NCBI GenBank assembly: GCA_034716535.1
Contig: JAYEJW010000243.1
Location: 7,797-71,796 of the forward strand
Length of the DNA stretch: 64,000 nucleotides
Direction: 5' to 3'
Origin: JAYEJW01 sp034716535
GTDB taxonomy: Bacteria; Pseudomonadota; Gammaproteobacteria; Chromatiales; Chromatiaceae
The translations under genes and the position numbers were made by a program. Shown here piece after piece: positions 57,011 through 64,000 of the stretch. Below the pieces are notes generated by a model. That model worked only from the letters and a program-made list of their open reading frames with translations. It was not told the origin of the DNA and did no database searches. How positions within the stretch are numbered: the stretch's first letter is position 1; every line of letters begins with the position of its first letter.

Positions 57011-57162
57011 TGCTCGACCTGCTCAAGGACCTTTGGGGTTTCATGAAGACGCGGAAGAAGTTCTGGCTGGCACCCATCATCATCGTGATGCTGCTCCTCG
57101 GCGGCCTGATGGTGCTGACTCAGGGCTCTGCGGTCGCACCCTTCATCTACACTTTGTTCTGA
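57010..57162 (+). CDS. DUF5989 family small membrane protein
   Basis: A 50-residue single-span protein. LLKDLWGFMKTRKKFWLAPI followed by a hydrophobic helix and AVAPFIYTLF at the end are those of the DUF5989 family, which sits directly behind SxtJ in many genomes. Start and stop overlap both neighbours by one base (TGATG). Confidence 0.86.
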   Translation: MLDLLKDLWGFMKTRKKFWLAPIIIVMLLLGGLMVLTQGSAVAPFIYTLF

Positions 57163-57271
57163 TGGGCGGACTTAGTGGAATCATCGGGGCGTTTCTGAAC
57201 CTTGCGGGATCTTGATGTCGGCGGCTGAGCAGTTACCCAGGGGTCCCGTACCTCCGGAGGAAGAGCGCTGA
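57162..57271 (+). other. Two tiny coupled ORFs between DUF5989 and the V-ATPase-like gene
   Basis: 57162-57215 codes for a 17-residue hydrophobic peptide (MGGLSGIIGAFLNLAGS) starting at the TGATG of the DUF5989 stop. Its own stop is TGATG again, starting an 18-residue ORF (57215-57271, MSAAEQLPRGPVPPEEER) whose stop directly abuts the next ATG (TGAATG) at 57272. The second ORF contains GGAGGAAG, the ribosome site of the next gene. The peptides may be real small proteins or leader-type coupling devices. Confidence 0.4.
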
Positions 57272-59182
57272 ATGGATCTTCGGCCCGCACCCGCCCGCTG
57301 GTTCGAGATCGTCGTCCCGACAGAGGACGCTCACGACACCATGGAGGTGCTTGCCCGCCGTGGCCGCGTCCAATTCGAATGGAAGGGCGAGCACAGTGTC
57401 GCCGCGCAGCTGGAGCCCTTGCGGGAGCCGATCGCCGGTTACCGAACGTTCGCACGTCAGTTCGAGCGGTTCTGGCCGGAACCCGTATTCGAGGCGCGCT
57501 GCTGCACGCTTCCGGTGGAGATCGCCGCCCAGGCGGCGATTCGGCAGATCGAGCGCTGGCGCGAGGCCGCCGGGCCTTTGCTGGAACGTCTGAATCGCCT
57601 TCAGCGCCAACAGCAGGAGCTGGACCTGTGGCGGCCGCTGCTGGCATCCCTTGCCATTTCGGGCTCTTCCTTTGATTTTGGGGCTCTGGCCGCCGCCGGA
57701 CCGGTTCTTGCTGGTTACGCTCTCCTGTTGCCCGAAGCAGGGGAGCCGCCCGGGCCGTCCGGCGCCCTTTGGGCAGAGACCCGGTTCGAAGACAAGCGTG
57801 CCCTCCTGGGCCTGATTCCTCGGGACGACCTTCCCCTGTTGTGTGAGCGGGCTCGCGCTCGTGGTGCCGACTGTCTCTCTGTTCCTGATTGGTTCGCCGG
57901 GACGGCTGATGAGTGCAGCGCTGAGCTGCCTTATTGCATCATGGAACAGGAGCGTCAGGCGGAACACCTGGAGCAGGAGTTGCGCAAGCTTGCCGAGGAT
58001 CTCGGCATCGACCACGCCGCCGGGGTTCTGGAGCGGCTCGACTGGTTCCAGCGCACTGCCGAGAATATTTCTTGCGACAGCCGCTACTGCTGGATTACCG
58101 GTTGGACCAGCGAGGAGGACTCGGGAGCCATCAACAGGGCGCTGCGGGAGGTTGGCGTTGAATCGTCCGTCGAGTTCGTGGAGCCGCCGCAGGATGCATC
58201 CTTACCTTCGGTGACCCGAAATCCGGCCTGGTTGCAGCCGTTCGAGGTGTTCACGCACGCCGTCGGCGTACCCGGCGTGCGGGAAGCGGACCCGACGACC
58301 TGGGTCGCCCTGCTGGTGCCGCTGATGTTCGGCTACATGTGCGGCGACATCGGGCACGGGGCCGTGATCCTGACGGCGGGGTTGCTCCTGAGGGGCCGCA
58401 CCGAGCTGTGGCCCCTTTTCCTGTTCTGCGGCATTGCGTCCATGGGCTTCGGTTTCGCCTACGGCGATGTGTTCGGATTCGAGCACCTGATCGAACCGCT
58501 CTGGGTCCACCCGCTGGCTCAACCCTTCACCCTGTTGTTGGTGCCCGTCGTTGCGGGCGCCCTGGTGCTGACCGTAGGCGTGTTGCTGCACTTCGTTCAG
58601 ACCTGCTGGAGGGGACAGGGGAGATCGGAGGGAGTCGCGGACGTCGCCCAGTTGCTCGTCTATTGGGGCATCATACTGGCCTTCCTGGATGTGCGTTTCG
58701 GGTGGCTGTGTCTCGCCGGCGCCTCCCTCTGTATCGTCAACCGGCTGTGGACCGAGCGATCGGCGACGGCGCTCCTGATTGGAATCGGCCAACAGATCCA
58801 GAACACCTTCGAGCTCTTGCTCAATACCCTGTCGTTCGCGCGCGTCGGCGCCTTCGCCCTAGCCCACGCGGCGTTGGAGTCCGCGGTCATAGCGATCGCC
58901 GATGGTGTTTCGACCCTGGCGGTTGCGGTGGTCATCATCGTCGTGGGGAATCTGCTGGTCATTGTCGTCGAAGGCCTAGTCGTTGGCATTCAGACGACAC
59001 GTCTGGTGCTGTTTGAGTTCTTCATGCGGTTCTTCGAGGGGACGGGCCAGCGATTCCAGCCGGCGTCGCTTCCGCCCACCGACGCTCGCACCAAAGACGG
59101 CCGTGACCGTGCAAGTAGGCGCCGAAGGCGCTCCTCGTCCCCCTCTCCCCCCGGGAGAGGGCCGGGGAGAGGGCAATTGTGA
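57272..59182 (+). CDS. Orphan V-type ATPase subunit a/I homologue
   Basis: A 636-residue membrane protein. Residues 1-320 are the cytoplasmic arm (RWFEIVVPTEDAHDTMEVLARRGRVQFE, coiled-coil parts). From about 325 come seven or eight membrane helices with DPTTWVALLVPLMFGYMCGDIGHGAVI and LLNTLSFARVGAFALAHAAL, the latter carrying the Arg needed for proton passage in this family. No other V-ATPase subunit (A, B, D, E, K) is in the neighbourhood. The C-terminal 40 residues are Arg/Ser/Pro-rich and partly encoded by a dispersed repeat (59141-59173), so the natural end may have been earlier. Confidence 0.88.
   Translation: MDLRPAPARWFEIVVPTEDAHDTMEVLARRGRVQFEWKGEHSVAAQLEPLREPIAGYRTFARQFERFWPEPVFEARCCTLPVEIAAQAAIRQIERWREAAGPLLERLNRLQRQQQELDLWRPLLASLAISGSSFDFGALAAAGPVLAGYALLLPEAGEPPGPSGALWAETRFEDKRALLGLIPRDDLPLLCERARARGADCLSVPDWFAGTADECSAELPYCIMEQERQAEHLEQELRKLAEDLGIDHAAGVLERLDWFQRTAENISCDSRYCWITGWTSEEDSGAINRALREVGVESSVEFVEPPQDASLPSVTRNPAWLQPFEVFTHAVGVPGVREADPTTWVALLVPLMFGYMCGDIGHGAVILTAGLLLRGRTELWPLFLFCGIASMGFGFAYGDVFGFEHLIEPLWVHPLAQPFTLLLVPVVAGALVLTVGVLLHFVQTCWRGQGRSEGVADVAQLLVYWGIILAFLDVRFGWLCLAGASLCIVNRLWTERSATALLIGIGQQIQNTFELLLNTLSFARVGAFALAHAALESAVIAIADGVSTLAVAVVIIVVGNLLVIVVEGLVVGIQTTRLVLFEFFMRFFEGTGQRFQPASLPPTDARTKDGRDRASRRRRRSSSPSPPGRGPGRGQL
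59141..59173. repeat. Dispersed CCCTCTCCC-type repeat, copy 1 (inside the V-ATPase-like CDS)
   Basis: CCCTCTCCCC, a short middle, GGGAGAGGG, then CCGGGGAGAGGG. The same word order is found in copy 2 at 59216-59249. The palindrome CCCTCTCCC/GGGAGAGGG can form a 9-bp stem. This class of intergenic repeat is common in bacteria. Here it lies in the last 45 bases of the coding region. Confidence 0.85.
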
Positions 59183-59215
59183 ACAAATGTTCCATGGACG
59201 GAACAACAGTTTTCT

Positions 59216-59249
59216 CCCTCTCCCGTTTGGGAGAGGGCCGGGGAGAGGG
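59216..59249. repeat. Dispersed CCCTCTCCC-type repeat, copy 2
   Basis: CCCTCTCCC, GTTT, GGGAGAGGG, then CCGGGGAGAGGG, nearly the same as copy 1 and in the same orientation, 75 bp further on. The copies bracket a TGTTCC-ATGGAC-GGAACA inverted repeat. Confidence 0.88.
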
Positions 59250-59370
59250 TCTTCCTCATGACAGCCGTGTTTTCATGCTCCGGGGCGACACGCGTGTCAT
59301 GATGGGTTAGGCTACACTGGCATTTCGGCTAAGCGATTGGCTTCTCCGTCCTTTTCGGTCCGGGGCCGCG

Positions 59371-60138
59371 ATGAAGAGAGACAAAACCGCTGCCATTGTT
59401 CTTATCCTTTTCGTCTGGGGGCTGGCAGGGGCGCTGTTTGGGAGCCTGTTTGCCGGTCTGTACCAGGTGCTCCTGGTTCTAGGCGTCGGCGGCTGGAAGC
59501 CCTTGGTGGTGGGCGCGGCGGCCGCGGCCATGACGACCTCGGCGTTCTACAGTGCCATGCCGGTCGCTCTCGTCGGGGCAATGGCTGGTGTGATTGCGTC
59601 CATCGCCTACCTGATGGTGACAGGACACCGGGTGGAGCTTTTTCTCATCTCCAGTGTTGCTGCGGTTGCCGGGCTGGTGGCGGGGAGCTTCTACGCCTGG
59701 ATGGTCAAGGGCGGTGGGCGACCGCTCGCGCAGACGCTTAGGGGATTGCTCGCCGGACTCGCGGCGGGTGGTCTGTTGGCGGCGGGGCTCTCCTTTTACG
59801 GCGGGGATGTCGGCATGTTCGTCATGGCGGCGGGCGTCGTCGCCCTGGTCGGCAGCCTGTTCCAGTTGTCCGAGCGCTGGTTTGTGGGCCGCATTTCCGG
59901 CTGGTGCCCGCGGACAGTCTCCGCACCCGTGGTGGCCGCGCTGATCGCCGCCGTTGTCGGTGCCAGCGTCTGGATCATGGGCGGCGTGACCGCCGGAGCT
60001 CTGGACTCTGCGACCAAGGGGGCCATCGATCAGGTCCTGCGCGAGGTACCGGCGGGATTCCTCGGCGGGTTGCTGGGCGGTGCCGTTACGGGGGTACTGC
60101 TGGAGCTCATGGGTGTGCACCTGGAAGAGCGCGCCTGA
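59371..60138 (+). CDS. Hypothetical Gly/Ala-rich polytopic membrane protein
   Basis: A 255-residue protein with about seven hydrophobic segments rich in Gly and Ala and very few charged residues in the membrane. The sequence IDQVLREVPAGFLGGLLGGAVTGVLLELMG near the end is a polar helix plus a Gly-zipper helix. I do not recognise the family. It does not have the Glu in the helix hairpin expected for a V-ATPase K subunit, so it is unlikely to complete the V-ATPase-like gene upstream. Confidence 0.72.
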   Translation: MKRDKTAAIVLILFVWGLAGALFGSLFAGLYQVLLVLGVGGWKPLVVGAAAAAMTTSAFYSAMPVALVGAMAGVIASIAYLMVTGHRVELFLISSVAAVAGLVAGSFYAWMVKGGGRPLAQTLRGLLAGLAAGGLLAAGLSFYGGDVGMFVMAAGVVALVGSLFQLSERWFVGRISGWCPRTVSAPVVAALIAAVVGASVWIMGGVTAGALDSATKGAIDQVLREVPAGFLGGLLGGAVTGVLLELMGVHLEERA

Positions 60139-60188
60139 TCCGGATCACACGAGAAAACCATCGAGAAACGCCAGGGTCTATCACGCGT

Positions 60189-60992
60189 ATGAACAGGTTT
60201 CCGTTATCCATCCTGATCGGCTTGCCGCTTGCGGTTCTCGCCGCCGGGCAGGCTAACGCGAGCGAGACTGCTGGGTCGACAGGCGGAGCAGACACGACGG
60301 ACGAGACCTCCGAGGCTGCGGCTGAGCCTCCGGCGGGGAACAAAGTCGTTCCGCCGACGAAGAAGCCCGCGCCGAGCAAGTCGCAGCTCAAGCCCATGAT
60401 CGACCGCACCGCCAAGAACTACGGAGTCGAACGGGAGCTGGTACATGCCGTCATCGCCGCCGAGTCGGCCTACAACGCCCACGCGGTGTCCCGCGCCGGT
60501 GCCATCGGCCTCATGCAGGTCATGCCGGCCACCGCAGCCGACTACGGCGTGACTTCCACGGAGGCGCTGTTCGAGCCCAAGGTCAATGTCAAGACCGGCA
60601 CGCGCCACCTCAAGCGATTGCTCGGTAAGTACAGGAACGACTACGGACGGGTCATCATGGCCTACAACGCCGGGGAGGGCGTGGTCGACCGCACCAACAG
60701 CAACGTCACCTATGCCGAGACGCTCGACTACACGGCCGCGGTCATCAGGCAATATCGCCGAAATGGGGGCAAGCAACCCACCGAGGAGGCGATGCGGAAA
60801 GTCAGCATGCTGCGAAGAATCAGCGGTTCCGGCAAGGCCCGGCGATTAATGAAGAAGTACCTCGATCCCTCCCTGCTGTCGCTGAAGGTCCGTCCGACAC
60901 TCCCTATCCGCTATCTCGATCCGGGCCTCCACAATGCGGGACCGAAAAGCCGGCCCATGATCGTACTGGAGTCGCCCAAGACAAAGAATTAG
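60189..60992 (+). CDS. Lytic transglycosylase (SLT domain), exported
   Basis: Cleaves the glycan strand of peptidoglycan. 267 residues with a signal peptide (residues 1-23, ANA cleavage), a Thr/Pro/Ala-rich linker, and an SLT domain from about 80: VHAVIAAESAYNAHAVSRAGAIGLMQVMP with catalytic Glu in AAESAYN, DYGVTSTEALFEPKVNVKTGTRHLKRLL, and MAYNAGEG. A C-terminal basic region of about 70 residues is not part of the domain. The start at 60189 gives the signal peptide. Confidence 0.92.
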   Translation: MNRFPLSILIGLPLAVLAAGQANASETAGSTGGADTTDETSEAAAEPPAGNKVVPPTKKPAPSKSQLKPMIDRTAKNYGVERELVHAVIAAESAYNAHAVSRAGAIGLMQVMPATAADYGVTSTEALFEPKVNVKTGTRHLKRLLGKYRNDYGRVIMAYNAGEGVVDRTNSNVTYAETLDYTAAVIRQYRRNGGKQPTEEAMRKVSMLRRISGSGKARRLMKKYLDPSLLSLKVRPTLPIRYLDPGLHNAGPKSRPMIVLESPKTKN

Positions 60993-61291
60993 GGTGCAAT
61001 GGGGTTCTCTTGTGCCTCCCGTTGCATGGGATGAAAACCCTCAGACAGCGAGCCCAGTCGTCGAGTCACCCGTTGCTCAGTGCACACGATCCCTCTGCAA
61101 GGCTAACCCATCATGACACCCGGCAGCGGTTGCGGGCAAAGATCGCATTCCTCGCCAGATCCTCGGAGGGGTGCTGGTCCGCGAGTAAATGGGCAAGGGG
61201 TCGGAGATTTCGCCTAAACTGACTTGGAACCTCCTGTAGGCAATGCGATACACTTCGGATCGTGCCCTTTCGGTGAGGTAGAGAACCAGAA
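60993..61291. other. Intergenic region before the ihfB remnant
   Basis: No gene is visible. Part of it may be the decayed upstream region of the former ihfB gene. GAGGTAGAG lies before the remnant's ATG. Confidence 0.45.
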
Positions 61292-61435
61292 ATGACAAAG
61301 TCGGAGCTGATCGAACTCCTCGTGAGCGGATAGTATCAACTTAGCGAACGGGATGTGGAGTTGGTCGCCAAGAGCCTGTTGGAGAGCAGGAGTGATACGC
61401 TCGCCTCAGGGGAGCGGATCGAGATTCGACGTTAG
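61292..61435 (+). pseudogene. Truncated, nonsense-mutated ihfB (integration host factor beta) remnant
   Basis: Translation from ATG at 61292 reads MTKSELIELLVSG, a TAG stop, then YQLSERDVELVAKS, LLESRSDTLASGERIEIRR and a second stop. This aligns with residues 1-47 of IhfB (MTKSELIE...ALASGERIEIRGFGSF). The internal stop is at codon 14 and the C-terminal half with the DNA-binding arm is missing. The fragment ends at the 3' end of the convergent response regulator gene. A functional ihfB is expected elsewhere in the genome. Confidence 0.85.
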
Positions 61436-62037
61436 CCGACACTTAAATCCATCCTTACCAGAGCCGCCACCGACTCTGCGCGCATTTTGTGCATGATTCT
61501 CGCCCGGTGGGTGTGGACCGTTTTCTCGCTGATGTTCAGCTCGCTGGCGATCAGCTTGCTTGGCTTGCCGTCAACGATCTTTTTCATGATTTCCCGTTCG
61601 CGGGGCGTAAGAGTGACAATGCGGGCTTCAATCGCGGCGATCTTCTCCCCCTCGAGCCGCCTTCGACCTTCCCAGCTGATAGCATCATGGATCCTGTCCA
61701 AAAGATCCTGATCATTGAACGGTTTTTCGATGAAGTCAAAGGCCTGCGCTTTCATGGCGCGCACCGAGCTGGAGACATCTCCGTGTGCCGTGATGAAGAT
61801 GATCGGAATCTGAACCTGCCGCGCTGCGAGCGTTTCCTGGAGCGCAAGCCCGCTCGTCCCAGGCATACGCAGGTCCAGCACCAGGCAGCCAGGCCTGCTT
61901 GGATCATAGTGCTTCAGAAAGTCCTCAGCCGAGGCGTAGATCTTCGAATTGAGCCCGACGGATTTGAGCAGGAATCCCATCGCCCCACGGACGGCTTCGT
62001 CATCATCAACCACGAAAACAGTCGGCTCAGTGCTCAA
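61432..62037 (-). CDS. FixJ/NarL-type response regulator
   Basis: A 201-residue two-domain regulator. The receiver has Asp13-14 in VVDDDEAV, phosphorylation site Asp55 in LVLDLRMPG, Thr83 in FITAHGD, and Lys105 in FIEKPF, the last with the FixJ wording AFDFIEKPF. The LuxR-type HTH follows (LTPREREIMKKIVDGKPSKLIASELNISEKTVHTHRARIMHKM). It is the output of the overlapping sensor kinase gene: its ATG lies 11 bp inside the end of that gene. The target genes are not shown. Confidence 0.95.
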   Translation of the reverse strand: MSTEPTVFVVDDDEAVRGAMGFLLKSVGLNSKIYASAEDFLKHYDPSRPGCLVLDLRMPGTSGLALQETLAARQVQIPIIFITAHGDVSSSVRAMKAQAFDFIEKPFNDQDLLDRIHDAISWEGRRRLEGEKIAAIEARIVTLTPREREIMKKIVDGKPSKLIASELNISEKTVHTHRARIMHKMRAESVAALVRMDLSVG

Positions 62038-63976
62038 CAGGACTCTCCTGGCTCACGGACGGCAAGGTAAAGTGGAACACGGCGCCAGGCCCGCTCGGTT
62101 GCTCCGCCCAGAGGCTTCCCTTATGGGCCTCTACGATAGATCGGCTAATGGATAACCCCATCCCCATGCCGTGGCGCTTGGTCGTAAAGAAGGCATCGAA
62201 GACCCGACTAGCGGCCTTCTCTGACAGGCCCGGGCCCGTATCACTCACCGAAAACTCCACCGCCCCCTCCTTGTTACTGCGGGTCCGGACATCCAGGAAA
62301 CGGGGCCTGGTATTGGTACCCTCCATCGCCTCCACCCCGTTTATTAGCAGATTCAGAATCACTTGCTCGATCTGAATTCGGTCTGCCTGCACATCGGGCA
62401 AGCCGGCACTCAGATCCAAACGCAGGCCGACGCGGCTCGCGCGCGCCTCGGCCTCTATGAATCGAACCGCGTCCTGCACGAGCCTGTTGGGTTCGATCCT
62501 CGTGCGCTTCGCTTCCTTCATTCGAGTGAAGTCCCGGAGGCGCCGGATAATGTCACCTGCACGCAGACCCTGCGCCGCCACCTGCTGCATGGCCTCGCGC
62601 ACCTCGTCCATATCGACCGGCCCGGACTCGATCATGCGCAGGCATGTCTGGGTGTACATGACCATCGCCGCCAGGGGCTGGTTGACCTCATGGGCGATAC
62701 CGGTGGCCATCTCTCCCATCGTACTGAGCCGCGCCCCGTGCGCGAGCTGGGCCTGGTGCTCACGTGCCTGGTCCTCCGCCTGCCTGCGACGAACGATCCC
62801 AGCCAGGGAATCGGCAATCGCCGTGACGAACCTCTCCTTCTCCTCGGATGACTGGTGACCCTCGGGCACATAGAGGTTCAACAGGCCGAGCACCTCACCA
62901 TCGCTTTGAATCGGGACACAATAGTGCCCATGGGGCGTCATACCCCGATAGTCTCTGTCGTGCCGATCGTCTACCCGGTCGATGTGGAGCAGGGTCCGGT
63001 TCTCTGCCGCAAGCCCACACAAACATTGCCCGAAAGGAACACGGCCACAGCTATCCAGGATGGAATCTGGAAGCCCTTCACGCACCTTCAACACCAGCTC
63101 CTCGGTTTCGGTGTCAACGAGAAAGATGCATCCCTTGTGCTCGAGCTCCATTTCATGACGCGTGAGTACCAGCGACAACGCTTGCCACAGTATTTCATCC
63201 AAAGAAACGGGACGTAGGGAGTCGCGGAGAATTGACGCGATGATTTCCTGATCGCGGAGACTGTATCGAAGCTCCTCCTCCGCCTCCCGCCGCGCGTCGA
63301 TCTGCTGCTGAAGGCTCTCATTTGCATTTACGAGGGCATTCGTCCGTTCTCTAATCGGATTGCTGACACGGAAAAAGAGCATGGTGCCCCCCGCGATCAA
63401 CACAATCGCGATTCCGACAACAATACCTGCCGCTCTCAGGAAGGGGACACGAATCTCCGCCAGATCGATCTTGGCTACGATGCCGAGATCGAGAACCGCG
63501 ACCGGCTCGTAGGCGGCCAACACGGTCACACCCCGGTAGTCGGGCCCGATCACGGTCCCGGACTGACCCGACAACGCCCGGCGCATGGGTTCGGCGAGCG
63601 TGGATCGGTAAGGGACCGGCTCCGGTATGTCCAGGTCCGAGTGGCGATGTCTCAGCACGAAAACGATGTCATCCCCGTCGCGCCGGGCGAGCGTGAATTC
63701 TCCCGTTTCACCGAATCCCAGATACTGTTCGTGGGCGTCTCTGAGCTGAGCAATGGTGGCCTCCCTGGGACCTTCGGCGTAGTCGAAACTGTACTTCTGA
63801 TCGAAACGCGCCACGGCCTCCATGAGTCGGGCCTGACTATGGGCGGTTTCGACCAGGCGTAAGCGTTCCTCCTCGAAAGCCGCCTCGTAGAGTGCTGCAA
63901 TGGCCGTAACGCCAATGCCCCCGGCGACCACGGTCATGATCAAAACCAGCAGGACAATGCGTTTGTTGTCGCTCAT
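62027..63976 (-). CDS. Sensor histidine kinase with periplasmic domain and GAF domain
   Basis: A 649-residue kinase. Two membrane helices (residues 8-30 and about 178-202) flank a periplasmic cache-like sensor of about 145 residues ending in GIVAKIDLAEIRVPF. A coiled linker follows, then a GAF domain from about 250 to 395 with FGQCLCGLAAENRTLLHI, a HisKA domain with His429 in ATGIAHEVNQPLAAM, and the HATPase domain (VILNLLINGVEAME, SDTGPGLS, FFTTKRHGMGMGLSISRSIVEAH). Two cysteines in CLCG could make the GAF domain redox-sensitive. It starts 24 bp from the window end. Confidence 0.95.
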   Translation of the reverse strand: MSDNKRIVLLVLIMTVVAGGIGVTAIAALYEAAFEEERLRLVETAHSQARLMEAVARFDQKYSFDYAEGPREATIAQLRDAHEQYLGFGETGEFTLARRDGDDIVFVLRHRHSDLDIPEPVPYRSTLAEPMRRALSGQSGTVIGPDYRGVTVLAAYEPVAVLDLGIVAKIDLAEIRVPFLRAAGIVVGIAIVLIAGGTMLFFRVSNPIRERTNALVNANESLQQQIDARREAEEELRYSLRDQEIIASILRDSLRPVSLDEILWQALSLVLTRHEMELEHKGCIFLVDTETEELVLKVREGLPDSILDSCGRVPFGQCLCGLAAENRTLLHIDRVDDRHDRDYRGMTPHGHYCVPIQSDGEVLGLLNLYVPEGHQSSEEKERFVTAIADSLAGIVRRRQAEDQAREHQAQLAHGARLSTMGEMATGIAHEVNQPLAAMVMYTQTCLRMIESGPVDMDEVREAMQQVAAQGLRAGDIIRRLRDFTRMKEAKRTRIEPNRLVQDAVRFIEAEARASRVGLRLDLSAGLPDVQADRIQIEQVILNLLINGVEAMEGTNTRPRFLDVRTRSNKEGAVEFSVSDTGPGLSEKAASRVFDAFFTTKRHGMGMGLSISRSIVEAHKGSLWAEQPSGPGAVFHFTLPSVSQESPVEH

Positions 63977-64000
63977 TGTGGCCCGTCGCCTGTCAGCGCA

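Noticed and set aside
59177..59215. TGTTCC-ATGGAC-GGAACA palindrome as a regulator site
   Set aside because: It lies between two dispersed repeat copies and is probably part of the repeat structure; no matching second site was seen.
59371..60138. Hydrophobic protein as the proteolipid (K) subunit for the V-ATPase-like gene
   Set aside because: About seven helices instead of two or four, and no buried carboxylate in a helix hairpin.

Overview
The window is one stretch of a high-GC gammaproteobacterial chromosome. Gene content and order suggest a chemolithoautotrophic or facultatively autotrophic member of the Chromatiales/Ectothiorhodospiraceae type. Pointers are a Calvin-cycle style block (tkt-gap-pgk-pyk-fba), the rhlB/trxA/rho neighbourhood typical of gammaproteobacteria, yrfG/nudE, MurU, and a proteobacterial SAH riboswitch before ahcY. 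Taxonomy is an inference from gene content only. I saw no rRNA, tRNA, CRISPR array, prophage or intact insertion sequence. Almost all of the window looks like vertically inherited core sequence with accessory islands at both ends and near 47-60 kb.

Layout. 1-7.8 kb: a four-gene operon on the minus strand for a periplasmic molybdenum enzyme of the type II DMSO reductase family (alpha, beta, heme-b gamma, TorD-like chaperone), followed on the same strand by a sigma-54 activator cut by the window edge. A near-consensus -24/-12 promoter and two almost identical 13-bp palindromic sites lie upstream of the alpha gene, so the operon is probably switched on by that activator. 8-13 kb: SCP2-like protein, exopolyphosphatase, a small unknown protein, an RRM RNA-binding protein and RhlE, whose ribosome binding site is locked in a hairpin. 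13-24 kb: two glycosyltransferases, lipoyl synthase, a YdcF-like protein, an overlapping GCS2 ligase/aspartoacylase-like pair, MurU, an HD-GYP protein, rho and trxA. 25-29 kb: rhlB, yrfG, nudE, a tandem periplasmic thioredoxin. 29.6-33 kb: pta-ackA. 33.7-38.4 kb: metK, SAH riboswitch, ahcY, metF, pstS on the minus strand. 39.6-46.7 kb: the carbon-metabolism block ending in a clear terminator.

47-64 kb is more accessory. It has a CPCC zinc-ribbon-like protein, a type 2 asparaginase, an ATP-grasp ligase, a DUF2950/DUF3300/DUF3124 envelope cluster, an SGNH hydrolase divergent from a carbamoyltransferase-SxtJ-DUF5989 chain with overlapping stop/start codons, an orphan V-ATPase a-subunit homologue, a lytic transglycosylase, a broken ihfB fragment, and an overlapping sensor kinase/response regulator pair.

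The observations most worth following are: the molybdoenzyme operon with its sigma-54 control and unknown substrate; two intergenic elements built the same way from two different heptamers (direct array, spacer, inverted array), one in pta-ackA and one in gap-pgk; the RBS-sequestering hairpin of rhlE; the ligase/hydrolase overlapping pair; the carbamoyltransferase chain continuing through two tiny ORFs into an orphan V-ATPase subunit; and the ihfB remnant.
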